The translations under genes and the position numbers were made by a program. Under the pieces are notes generated by a model, which worked only from the letters and a program-made list of their open reading frames with translations, did not search any database and was not told the DNA's origin. From Longimicrobiales bacterium (GTDB lineage: Bacteria > Gemmatimonadota > Gemmatimonadetes > Longimicrobiales > Gaopeijiaceae), in assembly GCA_029245345.1 (NCBI GenBank), contig JAQWPM010000012.1, positions 744,001 to 808,000 of the forward strand: a DNA stretch of 64,000 nt. The letters are read 5' to 3'. Below, piece by piece: positions 43,454 through 51,368 of the stretch (its first letter is position 1; every line of letters begins with the position of its first letter).

Positions 43454-44584
43454 CTACTTACTGTTCGGCCTGTAGTTCATCCGGACCGACAGTCCGAAGC
43501 GTTGATAGTACGCATTCCCGATGTCGGTTTCTGCCCGCGTCCAGCCCACGCGGATGGCTCCATCCAGGTTCACAGCCATCGGTCGCCCCACCTGCACATA
43601 GGCAATCGATGCATTGTCGGCTTCTTCACCTGGGACCAGGCGCGCAAAAGCGGTCTCGTGCACATAAGTCTTGCCGGTAAGCAGAGCGTAGACGTTCAGG
43701 GTCGCACGGGCAGGAAGTGGTGTGCTGACCAACACCGAGGCACTGAGTGCATCGTATTCAGATCGATTCGAGTTCGATCGATTCACCGTGCCTTCAAGCC
43801 CTACCTGGACGAAGGTCGACCCTATGTGCGTCCAATTCAGTCCCGTCCGGACACTCCTGTCTCGGCGGAAGGGATCTGCCGCATCGAAGCTCCCCTGGTG
43901 TTGATACTCATTCCAACGGAGTCCGGCGAAGAAACGAATCGATGAAGGGTCGGCGCCCCAGCGCGCCCCAGCTTCCACGCCCACTCCGCGCCGATCGAGT
44001 AGATCCAATTGGGGGACGAACTCGAGCGCTCGGTAGTCTGCGGATTCACCCCCGAACTCAAGGTCCAGTTGGACGCCGTCCAGGGATCGCGTAACGAAGC
44101 CTAGCGCAGCCGTGCCGGTCGCGTATCCAGGTTGCAGAAAGAGCGGCATCGGTGGACGATCTTGCACCGACCGATTGCTCATTCCGGTGCGGGCATACAA
44201 GCGCCCGAACGTCCCGACCAAGCGGGTGAGCTGCAGCGTCGCCGTCCCAACCCACTCACGAGGCGCATAGTCACGGACCTTGAAGCCCGTCGCCGCGGCT
44301 TGACGGACGCCCCCATCGACCGAGAGCACGATGTCGTGTGTCTCGCGTTCCAACAGCGCAAGCGTTCCGCGTAGGCCCAATTCACCTACCGCAGCAGCAG
44401 CGTGGTTGGTGCTGTCGACGACCGGGTCGTTGACCGATGAAAAATTCCCAGAATAACGCTCCGCTGACCCGCCAAGAGTGAGCACGAGGTCCCGCCAACG
44501 AACCTGGCTCGACGCCGCGGAAGGCAGCATGAGCCCCATCAGGAAGGCGACCGTCAGAAGCCTCATCACACCGAGACGCATCAT
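43454..44584 (-). CDS. Outer-membrane beta-barrel-like protein, unknown
   Basis: A 376-residue protein with a signal peptide (core LLTVAFLMGLMLPSAAS). The remainder has regular amphipathic strands with alternating Gly/aromatic residues (LGLRGTLALL, FGRLYARTG, GTAALGFVTRS, DLEFGGESADY, AGLRWNEYQHQG) and ends in YYQRFGLSVRMNYRPNSK. It lacks a classical C-terminal Phe but looks like an outer-membrane barrel. It overlaps the coiled-coil gene by four bases at the end of the HK-RR operon. Function unknown. Confidence 0.65.
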   Translation of the reverse strand: MMRLGVMRLLTVAFLMGLMLPSAASSQVRWRDLVLTLGGSAERYSGNFSSVNDPVVDSTNHAAAAVGELGLRGTLALLERETHDIVLSVDGGVRQAAATGFKVRDYAPREWVGTATLQLTRLVGTFGRLYARTGMSNRSVQDRPPMPLFLQPGYATGTAALGFVTRSLDGVQLDLEFGGESADYRALEFVPQLDLLDRRGVGVEAGARWGADPSSIRFFAGLRWNEYQHQGSFDAADPFRRDRSVRTGLNWTHIGSTFVQVGLEGTVNRSNSNRSEYDALSASVLVSTPLPARATLNVYALLTGKTYVHETAFARLVPGEEADNASIAYVQVGRPMAVNLDGAIRVGWTRAETDIGNAYYQRFGLSVRMNYRPNSK

Positions 44585-45495
44585 GAGCGCACCCGGATTG
44601 CTTGTCGAAAAACTCGGGCCCGAATCAGGAGTTGATCTCGGTATTCGGTCAATTCCTCTCGATAGGCCTGAGCTTCGGCGAGTCGCTCCTCGAGCGTGAT
44701 CGGCCTACCCTCCGCGTCCGTGCTGTCCGAGACCTCCACGGTGGGATCCACCCTCGGTGGCCCCGTCGGGACCTGACGATCACCGAAGCGATCGGCGTTG
44801 ACCAGGAAGTCCTGACGCTGCCGTTCAATGCGGAGCCGATCTTCCAGATCGGCGATCTGTTCGGCGTTCTCTAGGAGCACCGTGTCGACAACGGCTGCTG
44901 TGCGCTCGAAGATTTGTGCCTTGGATTCGATCTCTGCCGGTAGGTCTCTTGGGCTGATCTCGATGTTCGGCATCACAACAGGGAGAAGACCCGTTGGGTC
45001 CTCTGCCTCGTCCTCAAGCTCAGATAATTCGTTGGAGGTGTCGTCCAGCAGATCGTTCTGCTGCTGCCGAGCCACCGCCGACGCCGCGGCGTCGAGTCGC
45101 CCTACCAACTCGGCCTGACGGACGACAAGTACATCGATCAGAGCCTGCCGCTTCTCAGCCAAGTCTTCGGCCGCCTCACTCACACGGCGGGCCCGGTCCG
45201 CCTTCGGCACGCTCATGTTTTGAGCCCGCGGAAGGGCAACAGATAACGCTACGTCATCCCCCTCTCGACGGGCCCGCTCGACTTCGGTCAGCGCCGCGGA
45301 AAACCTCTGCTCGACCACGCGAAAAGCACTAAGTGCCGCTTGGTGAGTGTCAGAGGCAGACGTGTACTCGAGCCTTCTTTGGGCCACAACAGACTCGGTT
45401 GACTGACCCGAAAGCGCCGTGGCATCGCTCAGGAAGACAGCCGCCGCCGCGGCCACCACCAGGACGAACCCCAGTGGTCGACGCACGTCGATCAC
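44581..45495 (-). CDS. Periplasmic coiled-coil protein, unknown
   Basis: A 304-residue protein with a signal peptide or N-terminal anchor (LGFVLVVAAAAAVFLSD). Most of the rest is charged and helical, with long coiled-coil stretches (ALTEVERARREGDDVALS, RRVSEAAEDLAEKRQALIDV, EDRLRIERQRQDFLVNA, EERLAEAQAYREELTEYRD). It overlaps the response regulator start and the barrel gene by four bases at each end. It may link the outer-membrane protein to the periplasm or form a periplasmic spacer. Not assigned to a family. Confidence 0.65.
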   Translation of the reverse strand: MIDVRRPLGFVLVVAAAAAVFLSDATALSGQSTESVVAQRRLEYTSASDTHQAALSAFRVVEQRFSAALTEVERARREGDDVALSVALPRAQNMSVPKADRARRVSEAAEDLAEKRQALIDVLVVRQAELVGRLDAAASAVARQQQNDLLDDTSNELSELEDEAEDPTGLLPVVMPNIEISPRDLPAEIESKAQIFERTAAVVDTVLLENAEQIADLEDRLRIERQRQDFLVNADRFGDRQVPTGPPRVDPTVEVSDSTDAEGRPITLEERLAEAQAYREELTEYRDQLLIRARVFRQAIRVRS

Positions 45496-46904
45496 GCCTC
45501 GATCCCGTACTTCTCGAGCTTGTAGTAGAGGGCGCTGGGCTTGAGCCCGAGAAGGCGCGCAGCTTCCGCTTTGACACCAGCGGCCTGATCGAGGGCTTGG
45601 CGGAGCAAACGTTCCTCGATGCCCTCGACCGCACGGGTCAGGTCGAGGCCACCGATCGGCAACTCCGTCTCCGCCCCCGTCTCAAAGCCCGCGAGACCAC
45701 CCGCAACCCCATCGGTGCCAAGAGGAGGCAAATCTTCGATGCTGAGTTCTGTCGCGTCTGCAAGAACCAACGAACGTTCGATGACGTTTTCGAGTTCACG
45801 CACGTTCCCCGGCCACCTATACGCGGCCAAACGTTTCAGTGCCTCGGCACTCACAGTTTGAACCGGAGACGCAGTGCGTTCCTGCAGCTTGTCGATGAAG
45901 TGGTTCACGAGAATCGGAATGTCCGAAGTCCGCTCACGGAGCGGCGGGAGGAGCATCGGCACTACGTGCAATCGATAAAACAAGTCCTCTCGGAACGCTC
46001 CGTCTTCGAGGAGCTTTTCCGGCGGCACATTCGTCGCGGCAATGATGCGCACGTCGACGGGAAGGGTCTCCTCGCCACCCACACGTTCGAGCTCGCGTTC
46101 CTGAAGCACACGTAACAGGCGGACCTGTGTGGTATGCGGAACGGTCGCGATTTCATCCAGGAAGAGCGTACCGCCATCGGCGAGTTCGAACCGCCCTCTC
46201 CGCTTCTTTGCCGCACCCGTGAACGCGCCTTTCTCGTGACCAAACAGCTCGGAATCGAGAAGACTCTCGGAGAGCGCCCCGCAGTTTACGCGGACAAAAG
46301 GGCCGTCCTTCCGTTTGGACCCGGCGTGGACCGCCCGGGCGACGAGTTCCTTCCCCGTGCCCGACTCCCCGTAGATCATCGCTGTCGATTCGCTTGGAGC
46401 TACGCGATCGATCCACTTAAAGACGTCCTGCATGGGGCCCGACTCGCCAACCATCTCCCCGTAACGAGCCGTCGTTTCCTCGCGCAATGAGGCGTTCTCC
46501 ACACGCAATGCGACGTTCTCTCGCTTCAGCTTGACCCGCCGCGTCCGCTCGTCCACCAACCGGTCCACTTTGACCGCGAATTCTTCGGATGAGAACGGTT
46601 TCGTGATGAAGTCGGCCGCCCCGAGCTTCATCGCCTCGACCACCCGCTCGATTGTGCCGTGGGCAGAAATGACCATGACGTCGGTGTCTGGAGTGACACT
46701 CTTCACGTGCTCCAGAACCTCGATCCCGTTCATGCGGGCCATCTTGAGGTCCGTGATGACCAGATCCGCGGGCTCTTCCTCCAGCAGCTCCAAGCCACGG
46801 GCCCCGCTTTCCGCAGACCTCGTCCGATGGCCACGGCGCCGCAGAAGGAGCTCAAGCCCCTCCCGGATGGAGTCGTGGTCGTCGATGATGAGGATCTCAG
46901 CCAT
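45492..46904 (-). CDS. NtrC-family sigma-54-dependent response regulator
   Basis: A 470-residue regulator. Receiver domain: DD at 8-9, phosphoacceptor D52 (LVITDLKM), K102. AAA+ domain: Walker A GESGTGKE 179-186, GAFTGA 226-231 (sigma-54 contact), Walker B GGTLFLDE 244-251. C-terminal Fis-type HTH (LRQALDQAAGVKAEAARLLG, LKPSALYYKLEKYGI). It should activate sigma-54 promoters on phosphorylation. The kinase gene ends 24 bases upstream in the same operon. Confidence 0.94.
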   Translation of the reverse strand: MAEILIIDDHDSIREGLELLLRRRGHRTRSAESGARGLELLEEEPADLVITDLKMARMNGIEVLEHVKSVTPDTDVMVISAHGTIERVVEAMKLGAADFITKPFSSEEFAVKVDRLVDERTRRVKLKRENVALRVENASLREETTARYGEMVGESGPMQDVFKWIDRVAPSESTAMIYGESGTGKELVARAVHAGSKRKDGPFVRVNCGALSESLLDSELFGHEKGAFTGAAKKRRGRFELADGGTLFLDEIATVPHTTQVRLLRVLQERELERVGGEETLPVDVRIIAATNVPPEKLLEDGAFREDLFYRLHVVPMLLPPLRERTSDIPILVNHFIDKLQERTASPVQTVSAEALKRLAAYRWPGNVRELENVIERSLVLADATELSIEDLPPLGTDGVAGGLAGFETGAETELPIGGLDLTRAVEGIEERLLRQALDQAAGVKAEAARLLGLKPSALYYKLEKYGIEA

Positions 46905-46928
46905 TGGAAATGCTTTAGCTAGTTGGAG

Positions 46929-48344
46929 TTACGGCGTCGGGGGGTCTTCCAGGCTGCCGAAATATACGCGGAATTCGGCACCCTTCCCACCATTGGGTTC
47001 CCGGTTATCGACCAGCTCGGCCCGCCCCCCGTGTGCCTCCGCGATCTTTTTGACGATTGCGAGGCCCAGGCCGGCTCCCTGCTCCTTGTCCGTCACAAAG
47101 GGGTCGAAGACTCGGCCACGAAGCTCCTGGGCCACGCCAGGGCCGTCATCGGACACACTGAGCACGAACTCACCATTGGTAACCCCGGCCTCGAGCACAA
47201 CGTGATCACCGGCCTGGCTCGCGTTTCGAAGCAGATTGAGTGCTGCTCGCTTCACGTGGTCGCCGGAGACCCTAGCCATGAGCGCGGTATCCGACATGTG
47301 AACGTCCAAGGTGCCTCCTCGCTCAAGGAGCTCCGCCTCTACGAGTTCGATCGCTCCGAGTATGGGAAGTCGGACATCGGTGGCCTCACGGGAAGGCGCG
47401 AGCGGACGAGCGAACGCCAAGAAGTCCGAGATGATCCCGTTCAACGCAGAGACCTCTTGGCGGACCCGCGAAAGTAACCGACCCCTCTCCTCCGCGTCCT
47501 CCGTCTCCGCCGCTGCGGAGGCGAACAACTCCAGGCCACCGAGCGGGTTTCGGATCTCGTGCGCGACTTGAGCCAGCATAAGACGAAGCTGCTCGTCTCG
47601 TTCGAGAATCGCGAGGCGCATACGCTCCATGGCTCGCGACAGGCGTCCTACCTCGTGTCCGCCTTCGTCGGCAACGGGCTCGACCATCCGACCTCGCTGG
47701 ATGCGGATGGCCACTCGGCTAAGGCGTTCGAGGGGGCGCACAACGCTCGTGGCTAGGACGCCAGCGAGAAGAGCCGCCAGCAGCGTCGCAGCCAAGGCGC
47801 CAAATATGAGATTGCGACCGAGCCTCTCGAGGGGAACCTCGTAGTCGGCAGGCATGAGTACCGCCAAAACGGTCTGGTTGTCCTCTAGCGAAGCAAACCC
47901 CCACTTATAGAATCTTTCGTCCAGGCCCGTGAAGGATTCGCTCGCGGAATAGCCAACGACGCGTGCTTCGTCGAGCAGTGCCTCGAATAAGTCGAAATCA
48001 GGCAGGGGCATCCCAATCGGGATCGAGTCCGCTGGGAAGCTCGTCACAACAGCGGTGTTGTCGTTGCGTAGGATATACGCTTCACGGACAACAAACTGTA
48101 ACTCCTTTAAGCGGGCGTGATAACTCGTCCACTGAGACGTGTCCTCGAACCCCGGCCGTAGCCCGACGACGGCCGAAGCCTGGAGCCCTGTGGCCACAGC
48201 CGCCCGAGCCACCCAAGCGGCCTTCTCATCCAATTCAGCCTCGAGCGCCCGGGTCGCCTCTCGCCAGGCCATATAGGACCCGGCCGTAATCAGCAACACC
48301 ACGAACGCGACGAAGGTGAGAACGAATCGGCGGCGGAGGGACAT
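46929..48344 (-). CDS. Membrane sensor histidine kinase
   Basis: A 471-residue kinase. First membrane span about 8-25, a periplasmic sensor of about 150 residues (30-175), second span about 178-202, HAMP (about 200-250), HisKA with phosphoacceptor H262 (QVAHEIRNPLGG), and a HATPase domain: N box NLLRNASQA, G1 DDGPGV, F box FDPFVT, G2 GAGLGLAIV. It is the cognate partner of the NtrC-type regulator 24 bases downstream. The signal is unknown. Confidence 0.92.
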   Translation of the reverse strand: MSLRRRFVLTFVAFVVLLITAGSYMAWREATRALEAELDEKAAWVARAAVATGLQASAVVGLRPGFEDTSQWTSYHARLKELQFVVREAYILRNDNTAVVTSFPADSIPIGMPLPDFDLFEALLDEARVVGYSASESFTGLDERFYKWGFASLEDNQTVLAVLMPADYEVPLERLGRNLIFGALAATLLAALLAGVLATSVVRPLERLSRVAIRIQRGRMVEPVADEGGHEVGRLSRAMERMRLAILERDEQLRLMLAQVAHEIRNPLGGLELFASAAAETEDAEERGRLLSRVRQEVSALNGIISDFLAFARPLAPSREATDVRLPILGAIELVEAELLERGGTLDVHMSDTALMARVSGDHVKRAALNLLRNASQAGDHVVLEAGVTNGEFVLSVSDDGPGVAQELRGRVFDPFVTDKEQGAGLGLAIVKKIAEAHGGRAELVDNREPNGGKGAEFRVYFGSLEDPPTP

Positions 48345-48349
48345 TCAGA

Positions 48350-49405
48350 TCACACGCCGCAAGAGACGTATTCGACCAGAATGTCCGCAAACCGAATCGG
48401 TGCAGGGGTTCGGGGGGAGACCACGATGTGGAAGGGGTAATGGGTTTTCGCTATCGGCGAGCAGAAATCCCCTGGTACGCGTTCAAAGAGGTGGGTCAAT
48501 GTCCCATCGGCGACCTCCAAGATTCGTCGTACTTCCACACTGTCTCCTGCTTCTCCGCGCTCCCCGACCGCTCCTACAATCACGATCTCGGTTTCGAAAT
48601 CGACTTCTGGAGGAGGGGTGCGGCCCGAATGCTCTGACCAGAAGGCCGACCAAGCGACATCGTCTGTCACCACGAAGGAGGACGTGGGTCTCGCCCTCGT
48701 GTCCTCGCCTCGATCCAGAGAGCCGAACGGTACGCTACCGTGGTATGCCGAAACGAAACCGGGTCCGACAGTAGCATCCCTCGCCTGCTGTGTGGCCACC
48801 ACCAGACGGGAAGCGCCTACCTTGGGGCCCGCGCCCACGGTGGTGAGGTCCGTCAGCGACCCATCCACACATTGGGTCCAATAAAACGTCTCCCCTCGGT
48901 GGGTGTCCTCGATCGTGAAGCGGATCTTGGAAAGAACGGGCCCGCAATCAGCGGACGTTCCCTGCTTCAACGTTGTGGTGTCGGTAAAGAGCTTGAGCCC
49001 TGTGACTTGGTTGATACGCACGATCAACGATGCATACTCGGAGGCGAAGGCCCCTGGATCGCCAAGGCTTCGGGAGACGGTCTCATCGCCTACCAAACCG
49101 CGATAGGAAATCCCTTCATGGAGGGTCCAGGCACCAGACGACTCCCACTGGAGGGTTTGGCTCAGGGTTCCGGCGGGGATCAGCGTTCCAAAACCGAGGC
49201 GGCGGGGGGTCTCCAAGCTGACCGTGATCTGACCCAGCTGTCCAACTCGAAGCGTTCCAGGCCCGACCGCACCCTCGTTGTCGCACGCTGTGCCGACACC
49301 CGCCAGGACCAGTGCACAGACCACTACAGCCCACCCCCTGCGGAATCGCGACGCAGGGGCTTGCCTCGAGTCAGGCAGTTGGGCAGTGTCTTGGCGATGA
49401 ATCAT
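48350..49405 (-). CDS. Lipoprotein with PrcB-like domain
   Basis: A 351-residue lipoprotein (lipobox-like GVGTAC after a hydrophobic core). The C-terminal half resembles the PrcB C-terminal domain (WSAFWSEHSGRTPPPEVDF then ETEIVIVGAVGERG). Several cysteines are present. It is the first gene of the five-gene operon, with its stop 5 bases before the kinase gene. Its ATG overlaps the divergent pyrE start. A role as sensor accessory protein is possible. Confidence 0.68.
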   Translation of the reverse strand: MIHRQDTAQLPDSRQAPASRFRRGWAVVVCALVLAGVGTACDNEGAVGPGTLRVGQLGQITVSLETPRRLGFGTLIPAGTLSQTLQWESSGAWTLHEGISYRGLVGDETVSRSLGDPGAFASEYASLIVRINQVTGLKLFTDTTTLKQGTSADCGPVLSKIRFTIEDTHRGETFYWTQCVDGSLTDLTTVGAGPKVGASRLVVATQQARDATVGPGFVSAYHGSVPFGSLDRGEDTRARPTSSFVVTDDVAWSAFWSEHSGRTPPPEVDFETEIVIVGAVGERGEAGDSVEVRRILEVADGTLTHLFERVPGDFCSPIAKTHYPFHIVVSPRTPAPIRFADILVEYVSCGV

Positions 49406-49975
49406 CGTGATCAGTTGAAACGGCTTCTCGTCGAACGGTCTTTAAGGCTTGGCGATTTTACACTCGCGAGCGGAGCATGTTCGAACTACTACATCGACGC
49501 TCGTCCCACGACCATGAGCGCAGAGGGTCAGATGCTCGTTGGCCACATTGCTCTCGCACTACTCAAAGAGAGCGGTCTAGAGCCGACGCACGTGGGAGGT
49601 CTGACCATGGGTGCAGACCCGATCGCGTACGCCATCGCCCACCGAAGCTACTTGGATGGGCACCCGATTGACGGCTTCTCCGTCCGTAAGAAAGCGAAGG
49701 AGCACGGTACGGGCCAGCGCGTAGAAGGAGGCGTAACGCCCGAATCACGGTGCGTCATGGTCGAAGACTCGATGAGCACAGGGAAAAGCACGCTCGCAGC
49801 TGTACAAGCGGTCCTCGATGTGGGCGCGTCCGTCCTCGGCGTACTAACAGTGGTCGACAGATCAGAAAATGCGACTGCCCTCTTCGAATCGGAAGGACTT
49901 CCGCTTCTGTCGATCTTCACCGGAAACGAAATCCTCGAGGCTGCTCAATCAGCAAGCCCCGAGGACCAGGGCTAG
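49397..49975 (+). CDS. pyrE: Orotate phosphoribosyltransferase
   Basis: A 192-residue PRTase. Its start MNHRDQLKRLL and the orotate PRTase pattern FTLASGACSNYYIDARPTTM are seen near the N-terminus; the PRPP loop is RCVMVEDSMSTGKST; FSVRKKAKEHGTG is the flexible active-site loop. It joins orotate and PRPP to OMP in pyrimidine synthesis. The frame extends upstream to 48740 but that part is antisense of the lipoprotein. Its 3' end overlaps dnaN through a shared CTAG. Confidence 0.93.
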   Translation: MNHRDQLKRLLVERSLRLGDFTLASGACSNYYIDARPTTMSAEGQMLVGHIALALLKESGLEPTHVGGLTMGADPIAYAIAHRSYLDGHPIDGFSVRKKAKEHGTGQRVEGGVTPESRCVMVEDSMSTGKSTLAAVQAVLDVGASVLGVLTVVDRSENATALFESEGLPLLSIFTGNEILEAAQSASPEDQG

Positions 49976-51075
49976 TCCAGAAGCCGCAGCGGCATCACCA
50001 GGCTCAGATAATCGTGATCATCGCCTACAGGCTCGATCGTAGCAGCACGCTCGGGCGCCTTGAACATGACGTTGACCTCGTCTGTCGGCATATACCGAAG
50101 TACTTCAAGTAGGTAATTCGCGTTGAACCCGATCTCGAGTTCCTCACCGTCGTAGCCCACTTCCAGCTCGTCGTGTCCCTCACCCAGATCGGGGGTGAGC
50201 ACATTCAGGTGAACCCGGCCCGGTTCAAATTTCAGGCGAATACGGTGCGTCTGATCGGACGCGACAACCGCCATCCGGCGCACAGCTGACTCGAGAGCCT
50301 TCTTGTCCACCGTCGCTACTTTGTCGTTGTCACGCGGGATGACTTGGTCGTAGTTGGGGTAGGTACCCTCAATCAGGCGCGTGTAAACCTCCCTGTCACC
50401 TGCCCGGAACCCGAGGTGATTTCCACTGCGCGCGACTTGAAGCTTGTCGTCGTTTTTGAACAAGCGCTGCACCTGCTGAAGCGCACCCGGTGGTACGATG
50501 AAATCAGCAGATGGTGCCCCACTCGATTCTGCCGGAACTCCCATTCGTGCGAGACGGTGTCCATTGGTGGCGACCATCCGCATGGAGCCGTCACGCAACT
50601 CCCAAAGCACACCATTCAAGATCGGCCGACTCTCTTCCGTCGACACAGCGAATGATGTGTGATGGATCAGTCCATTCACGTCTTTCCCAGTGACCGTCCA
50701 ACCTTCAGTGAAGTCTACCTCGGCCAACGTCGGAAACTCATCCGCCGGAAGGCCATTGAGCTTGAAATGACTACGCCCACATTTGAGCTCGATCTGCTCT
50801 CCACGCGTAGCAACCTCAACGGGTTGATCAGGAAGCTCTTTCGTGATTTCGGAAAGCTTCTTACCGGGAGCGGTGAGCCTTCCTGCTTCGGTCACATCTG
50901 CGGGGACCTTGATCCGAACAGCAACATCCAAGTCGGTGCCGCTCATCCATACACCGTCCTCCTTCGCTTCAAAGAGGATGTTCGAAAGGACTGGCAAGGT
51001 CGTCTTCGAAGGGATGCTCGCAGACACTGCAGCGAGTCCGGTATGAAGGTTCTGACGCGTGATCGTAAAATTCAT
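49972..51075 (-). CDS. dnaN: DNA polymerase III beta sliding clamp
   Basis: A 367-residue beta clamp. Three repeated clamp domains are visible; it begins MNFTITRQNLHTGLAAVSAS and ends with DDHDYLSLVMPLRLLD, the usual clamp terminus. It forms a ring dimer on DNA and tethers polymerase III. It lies on the same strand as dnaA, downstream of the candidate origin. Its stop overlaps that of pyrE in convergent orientation. Confidence 0.96.
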   Translation of the reverse strand: MNFTITRQNLHTGLAAVSASIPSKTTLPVLSNILFEAKEDGVWMSGTDLDVAVRIKVPADVTEAGRLTAPGKKLSEITKELPDQPVEVATRGEQIELKCGRSHFKLNGLPADEFPTLAEVDFTEGWTVTGKDVNGLIHHTSFAVSTEESRPILNGVLWELRDGSMRMVATNGHRLARMGVPAESSGAPSADFIVPPGALQQVQRLFKNDDKLQVARSGNHLGFRAGDREVYTRLIEGTYPNYDQVIPRDNDKVATVDKKALESAVRRMAVVASDQTHRIRLKFEPGRVHLNVLTPDLGEGHDELEVGYDGEELEIGFNANYLLEVLRYMPTDEVNVMFKAPERAATIEPVGDDHDYLSLVMPLRLLD

Positions 51076-51177
51076 TGAGCTGTAGCTCCTGAGACCGCGG
51101 ACTCACTGCCTTCGACGGCGCGAGTCCGTTCGTTTTCAACGCAACTAGATACTATGTCTCTTCTTATTTAAAAAACA

Positions 51178-51189
51178 TAGTAGTAGTAG
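51178..51189. repeat. DnaA-trio-like TAG repeats
   Basis: Four consecutive TAG trinucleotides lie next to a GGCA spacer and two DnaA-box-like sites. In other bacteria such 5'-TAG repeats are the DnaA-trio, bound by DnaA on single-stranded DNA during melting. Confidence 0.65.
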
Positions 51190-51334
51190 GGCATGTGGAT
51201 GTGTGGATTGTACGGTGGCGGACTACCCGCTCGTACTGTGGTTGCAGCGTCTTATGCCGAGTTGTAACGCCGTGGAGTCTTGGTAGATAACCTCGCGGGT
51301 TCCCACTACAGCCAAGCTCTGACGCAGGGTGACT

Positions 51335-51358
51335 GTGGGAAAAGTACGGTTTTCCCAC
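51335..51358. repeat. Inverted repeat GTGGGAAAA/TTTTCCCAC
   Basis: A perfect 9-bp inverted repeat with a 6-base spacer lies 11 bases after the dnaA stop. The left arm with the preceding T gives TGTGGGAAA, similar to a DnaA box. It may be a pair of weak DnaA sites or a hairpin; no U tract follows. Confidence 0.5.
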
Positions 51359-51368
51359 GTTTCCAACA

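Larger units (their letters stand above)
51150..51360. other. Candidate chromosomal replication origin (oriC)
   Basis: The dnaA-dnaN intergenic region carries, from the dnaA side: an inverted repeat (51335-51358), two adjacent DnaA-box-like sites TGTGGATGT (51194-51202) and TGTGGATTG (51202-51210), a 4-base GGCA spacer, four TAG trinucleotides (51178-51189) and an AT-rich run (about 51158-51177). The order boxes, short GC spacer, TAG repeats, AT-rich matches the basal unwinding element described in Bacillus subtilis. Function is inferred. Confidence 0.75.

Noticed and set aside
43502-43945. Rightward frame opposite the barrel protein gene
   Set aside because: Antisense; barrel gene has a signal peptide and operon overlaps.
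48740-49396. Upstream extension of pyrE giving a 411-residue frame
   Set aside because: The extra part is antisense of the lipoprotein gene and has no recognisable domain; standard PyrE starts at 49397.
51178-51189. TAG repeat as a CRISPR or simple repeat of no meaning
   Set aside because: Too short for CRISPR, and its position next to DnaA boxes supports an origin role.
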